Below are positions 61,394 through 64,000 of a stretch of 64,000 nucleotides of DNA, one piece after another. Within the stretch, counting starts at the first letter, position 1, and the number at the start of each line of letters is the position of its first letter. The notes under the pieces are model-generated. The model saw nothing but the letters and a program-made list of their open reading frames with translations, was not told the origin of the DNA and made no database searches. Source of the stretch: Viridibacterium silvisoli (GTDB lineage: Bacteria; Pseudomonadota; Gammaproteobacteria; Burkholderiales; Rhodocyclaceae); the NCBI RefSeq assembly GCF_036017035.1, contig NZ_JAYXHS010000002.1, positions 930,001 to 994,000 on the forward strand, written 5' to 3'. The position numbers and the translations under genes are program-made.

Positions 61394-64000
61394 TGAATTT
61401 CTCCGCCTGGTCGATCCGTAACCCCGTTCCGGCACTGCTGCTGTTTGTCGTGCTGAGCGTGGCCGGCATTCTCGGCCTGCGCAATCTGGGCATCCAGAAT
61501 TTTCCCGACATCGAACTGCCGACCATCATCGTCAGTGCTTCGCTCGAAGGCGCAGCGCCCGAGCAGCTCGAGACGGAAGTGGCGCGCAAGATCGAAGACC
61601 GCTTGGCTGCACTGGGCGGCATCGAGCACATCCAGAGCATCCTCACGGATGGCTCGTCGCAGATCTATGTCCAGTTCAACATCGACAAGAATCTCGAGGA
61701 AGCGCTGAGCGAGGTGCGCAACGCCGTCGATGGCGCGCGTGCCGACCTGCCATCCAACATGACGCCGCCCGTGGTGTCGAAGATCACGACCTCGGGCGCT
61801 GCCATCCTGACTTTCACGGTCGAGTCGGACCGCGTCGACGAGCAGGACCTATCCTGGTTCGTGGATAACGACGTGGCGAAAGCCATGCTGTCGGTGCCGG
61901 GCGTCGGCAAGGTGTCGCGCATCGGCGGGCTCGATCGCGAGGTGCAGGTCAATCTGTCTCCCGCGCGCATGGCAAGTCTGGGCGCCACGGCGCAGGACAT
62001 CTCGACACAGCTCAAGCAGACGCAGCAGGACGCCTCTGGCGGGCGCGGCGATATCGGCAATGCGATCCAGTCGGTACGCACGCTGGGTGCGGTGCAGAAC
62101 GCCGAGCAGCTCGCAGCGCTGGATGTGCCGCTGGCCGATGGTCGTCACGTACGCCTCGACCAGCTGGGCGAAGTGCGCGATACGGTAGCTGAGCGCAGTG
62201 CGCTGGCGCTGGCGGATGGCAAGCCCGTGGTGGGCTTCGAGATCACGCGCAGCAAGGGCGCGAGTGAAGTGGCCGTGGCGCAAGCCGTGCGCAAGGCCGT
62301 CGCGAAGTTCTCCGCCGCTCACCCCGAGGTCCGCATCTCCGAGGCTTTCAACGCGGTCGATCCGGTGCAGGACAACTATCGGGGCTCCATGCACCTGCTG
62401 TTCGAGGGCGCCATTCTCGCCATTCTCGTGGTCTGGTGGTTCCTGCGCGACTGGCGCGCCACGCTGGTGTCTGCAACGGCCTTGCCGCTGTCCATCATCC
62501 CGACCTTCGCGGTCATGTATTTCTCGGGCTTCAGCCTCAACGTGCTGACCTTGCTGGCGCTGGCGCTGGTCGTCGGGATTCTGGTTGACGATGCAATCGT
62601 CGAGATCGAGAACATCGTGCGCCATCTCGGCATGGGCAAGAAGCCGTATGACGCCGCCATGGAGGCTGCCGACGAGATCGGCCTCGCCGTGATTGCCACC
62701 ACCTTTGCGCTGGTTGCAGTGTTCTTGCCCACCGCCTTCATGGGCGGCATTCCCGGCAAGTTCTTCAAGCAGTTCGGTATGACCGCAGCCGTGGCCGTGG
62801 TGGCTTCGCTGGTCGTCGCGCGCTTGCTGACGCCGATGATGGCCGCCTACTTCCTCAAGCCGCTCAAGCACGCCGAGGAGGATGGCAAGCTGATGAAGCG
62901 CTACCTCGGCGCCGTGCATTGGTGCATGGCACATCGCAAGACCACGGTGGCGGCTGCGGTGGCGTTTTTCATTGGTTCCATTGCGCTGGTGCCATTGCTG
63001 CCGACGGGCTTCGTGCCGCCTGCAGACTTGAGCCAGAGTCGCATCACGCTGGAGTTGCAACCCGGCAGCACGCTGGAGCAGACGCGCGACGTGGCCGAGC
63101 AGGCACGCAGGATTCTCAAGGACATGCCTGACGTGACGCATGTCTTCTCCGCGATCGGCGTGGCCAACGCGGTCGGTGCATTCGGCATGGGAGGTTCGGC
63201 CGATGTGCGCAAGGCCACGCTGACGGCGAGCCTCGTGCATCGTTCGGAGCGCTCGCGCAAACAGTCGGAGATCGAGAACGAAATCCGCCAGCGCCTGCAG
63301 GCGCTGCCCGGCACGCGCGTCGCCATCGGCGCGGGTGGTAGCGGCGAGAAGGCCCAGATCGTACTCGCTGGCAACGATGCGGCGACCCTGCAGGCGGCGA
63401 GCCGCGCCGTGGAGCGCGAGCTGCGCACGCTCAAGAACATCGGCAACGTGACCTCGGGCGCCAGCCTGCAGCGCCCCGAGATACAGATCCATCCCGACTA
63501 TGCGCGCGCGGCAGATCGCGGCGTAACGGCTCAGACCCTGGCCAATGCCATTCGCGTGGCGACGGCTGGCGATTTCGCGATGAATCTGCCCAAGCTCAAT
63601 CTGCCGCAACGTCAGGTGCCGATTCGCGTGCGCCTGGAGAAGAGCGCGCGGCAGGATCTCGAAACCATCGGCCAGCTGCGCATTCCGGGCCGCTCCGGCA
63701 GCGTGACTCTGGCCTCCGTGGCAGACATCGGCATGGGCAACGGGCCGGCGCAGATCAATCGTCTCGACCGTGAGCGCAACATCACCATCGATGTCGAACT
63801 GGCCGGGCGCAGCGTCGGCGACGTGACCAACGAGGCCGCCAGACTGCCCTCACTGGCCAAGCTGCCGCCAGGCGTGAAGCAGCTGACCTCGGGCGATGCC
63901 GAGCGCCAGGCCGAGCTGTTCGGCAGCTTCGGCACTGCCATGGCGATTGGCGTGATGTGCATCTACGTGGTGCTGGTGTTGTTGTTCCATGACTTCCTGC
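61393..64000 (+). CDS. RND multidrug efflux pump, inner-membrane transporter (3' end cut)
   Basis: 869 residues visible of an expected roughly 1030; it runs off the right edge. It begins MNFSAWSIRNPVPALLLFVV, with the first helix and FPDIELPTIIVSASLEGAAPEQLE, typical of the HAE-1/MexF-AcrB group. The proton-relay Asp pair is present in TM4 (VVGILVDDAIVEIENI), followed by FMGGIPGKFFKQFG. Its substrate range cannot be told. Order outer-membrane factor / fusion protein / pump is the reverse of acrAB-type operons but common in betaproteobacteria. Confidence 0.95.
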   Translation, partial: MNFSAWSIRNPVPALLLFVVLSVAGILGLRNLGIQNFPDIELPTIIVSASLEGAAPEQLETEVARKIEDRLAALGGIEHIQSILTDGSSQIYVQFNIDKNLEEALSEVRNAVDGARADLPSNMTPPVVSKITTSGAAILTFTVESDRVDEQDLSWFVDNDVAKAMLSVPGVGKVSRIGGLDREVQVNLSPARMASLGATAQDISTQLKQTQQDASGGRGDIGNAIQSVRTLGAVQNAEQLAALDVPLADGRHVRLDQLGEVRDTVAERSALALADGKPVVGFEITRSKGASEVAVAQAVRKAVAKFSAAHPEVRISEAFNAVDPVQDNYRGSMHLLFEGAILAILVVWWFLRDWRATLVSATALPLSIIPTFAVMYFSGFSLNVLTLLALALVVGILVDDAIVEIENIVRHLGMGKKPYDAAMEAADEIGLAVIATTFALVAVFLPTAFMGGIPGKFFKQFGMTAAVAVVASLVVARLLTPMMAAYFLKPLKHAEEDGKLMKRYLGAVHWCMAHRKTTVAAAVAFFIGSIALVPLLPTGFVPPADLSQSRITLELQPGSTLEQTRDVAEQARRILKDMPDVTHVFSAIGVANAVGAFGMGGSADVRKATLTASLVHRSERSRKQSEIENEIRQRLQALPGTRVAIGAGGSGEKAQIVLAGNDAATLQAASRAVERELRTLKNIGNVTSGASLQRPEIQIHPDYARAADRGVTAQTLANAIRVATAGDFAMNLPKLNLPQRQVPIRVRLEKSARQDLETIGQLRIPGRSGSVTLASVADIGMGNGPAQINRLDRERNITIDVELAGRSVGDVTNEAARLPSLAKLPPGVKQLTSGDAERQAELFGSFGTAMAIGVMCIYVVLVLLFHDFL

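Noticed and set aside
61849..63609. 586-codon open frame on the minus strand
   Set aside because: Antisense to the RND pump; His/Arg/Gln-rich composition typical of GC-rich shadow frames and no family motifs.

Overview
The window reads as a GC-rich betaproteobacterial chromosome segment. Supporting signs are the Bug-family tricarboxylate transporter, DUF1178, DUF1415 and DUF2946 proteins, ATP-independent small periplasmic proteins and overall codon use. The order is most like Burkholderiales or Rhodocyclales; the genus cannot be fixed from the sequence alone.

Region 1 (1-31,415) is a nearly complete type VI secretion system (T6SS) laid out like the P. aeruginosa H1 cluster. A leftward operon carries tssJ-tssK-tssL-tssM-tagF and a PpkA-like kinase cut by the window edge. 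A rightward operon carries tssA-tssB-tssC-hcp-hcp2-tagJ-tssE-tssF-tssG-clpV. The two diverge from a 464-bp intergenic region. A second leftward block (MORN-repeat protein, PpkA-like kinase, FHA protein, PP2C phosphatase) supplies threonine-phosphorylation control. No vgrG or PAAR gene is present, so the spike must be encoded elsewhere.

Between clpV and the phosphatase (20,672-25,425) lie four co-oriented genes that look like secreted cargo. They are a snapalysin-like metzincin (HExxHxxGxxD), a GxSxG alpha/beta hydrolase, an AT-richer protein with a permuted-papain (PPPDE/LRAT-like) His...NC signature, and a protein resembling the catalytic domain of CyaA, ExoY and anthrax edema factor (Lys-Lys, DxD and His all conserved). 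An IS3-type transposase remnant sits in this island. I see no obvious immunity genes. A nucleotidyl cyclase toxin would be expected to act in eukaryotic cells, so this may be a host-, protist- or fungus-directed T6SS cargo island. This is the most interesting part of the window.

Region 2 (31,779-49,180) is mostly housekeeping: parC, an orphan amino-acid binding protein, cardiolipin synthase, a selO-thioredoxin-YkgJ run, a NifQ-like protein that has lost most of its cysteine motif, tRNA-Gly, a phosphodiesterase, a 49-aa ORF behind a triple Pho-box-like repeat, dusC plus a TrmB-like methyltransferase, GST, dbpA, a LEA-like periplasmic protein and a META-domain lipoprotein.

Region 3 (49,181-64,000) holds a tctCBA tricarboxylate transporter with a hairpin after tctC, a metallophosphoesterase, a copper-handling trio (PCuAC, YcnI, DUF2946), a cytoplasmic PL2 pectate lyase, an SDR, and an outer-membrane-factor / fusion-protein / RND pump operon whose last gene runs off the right edge.
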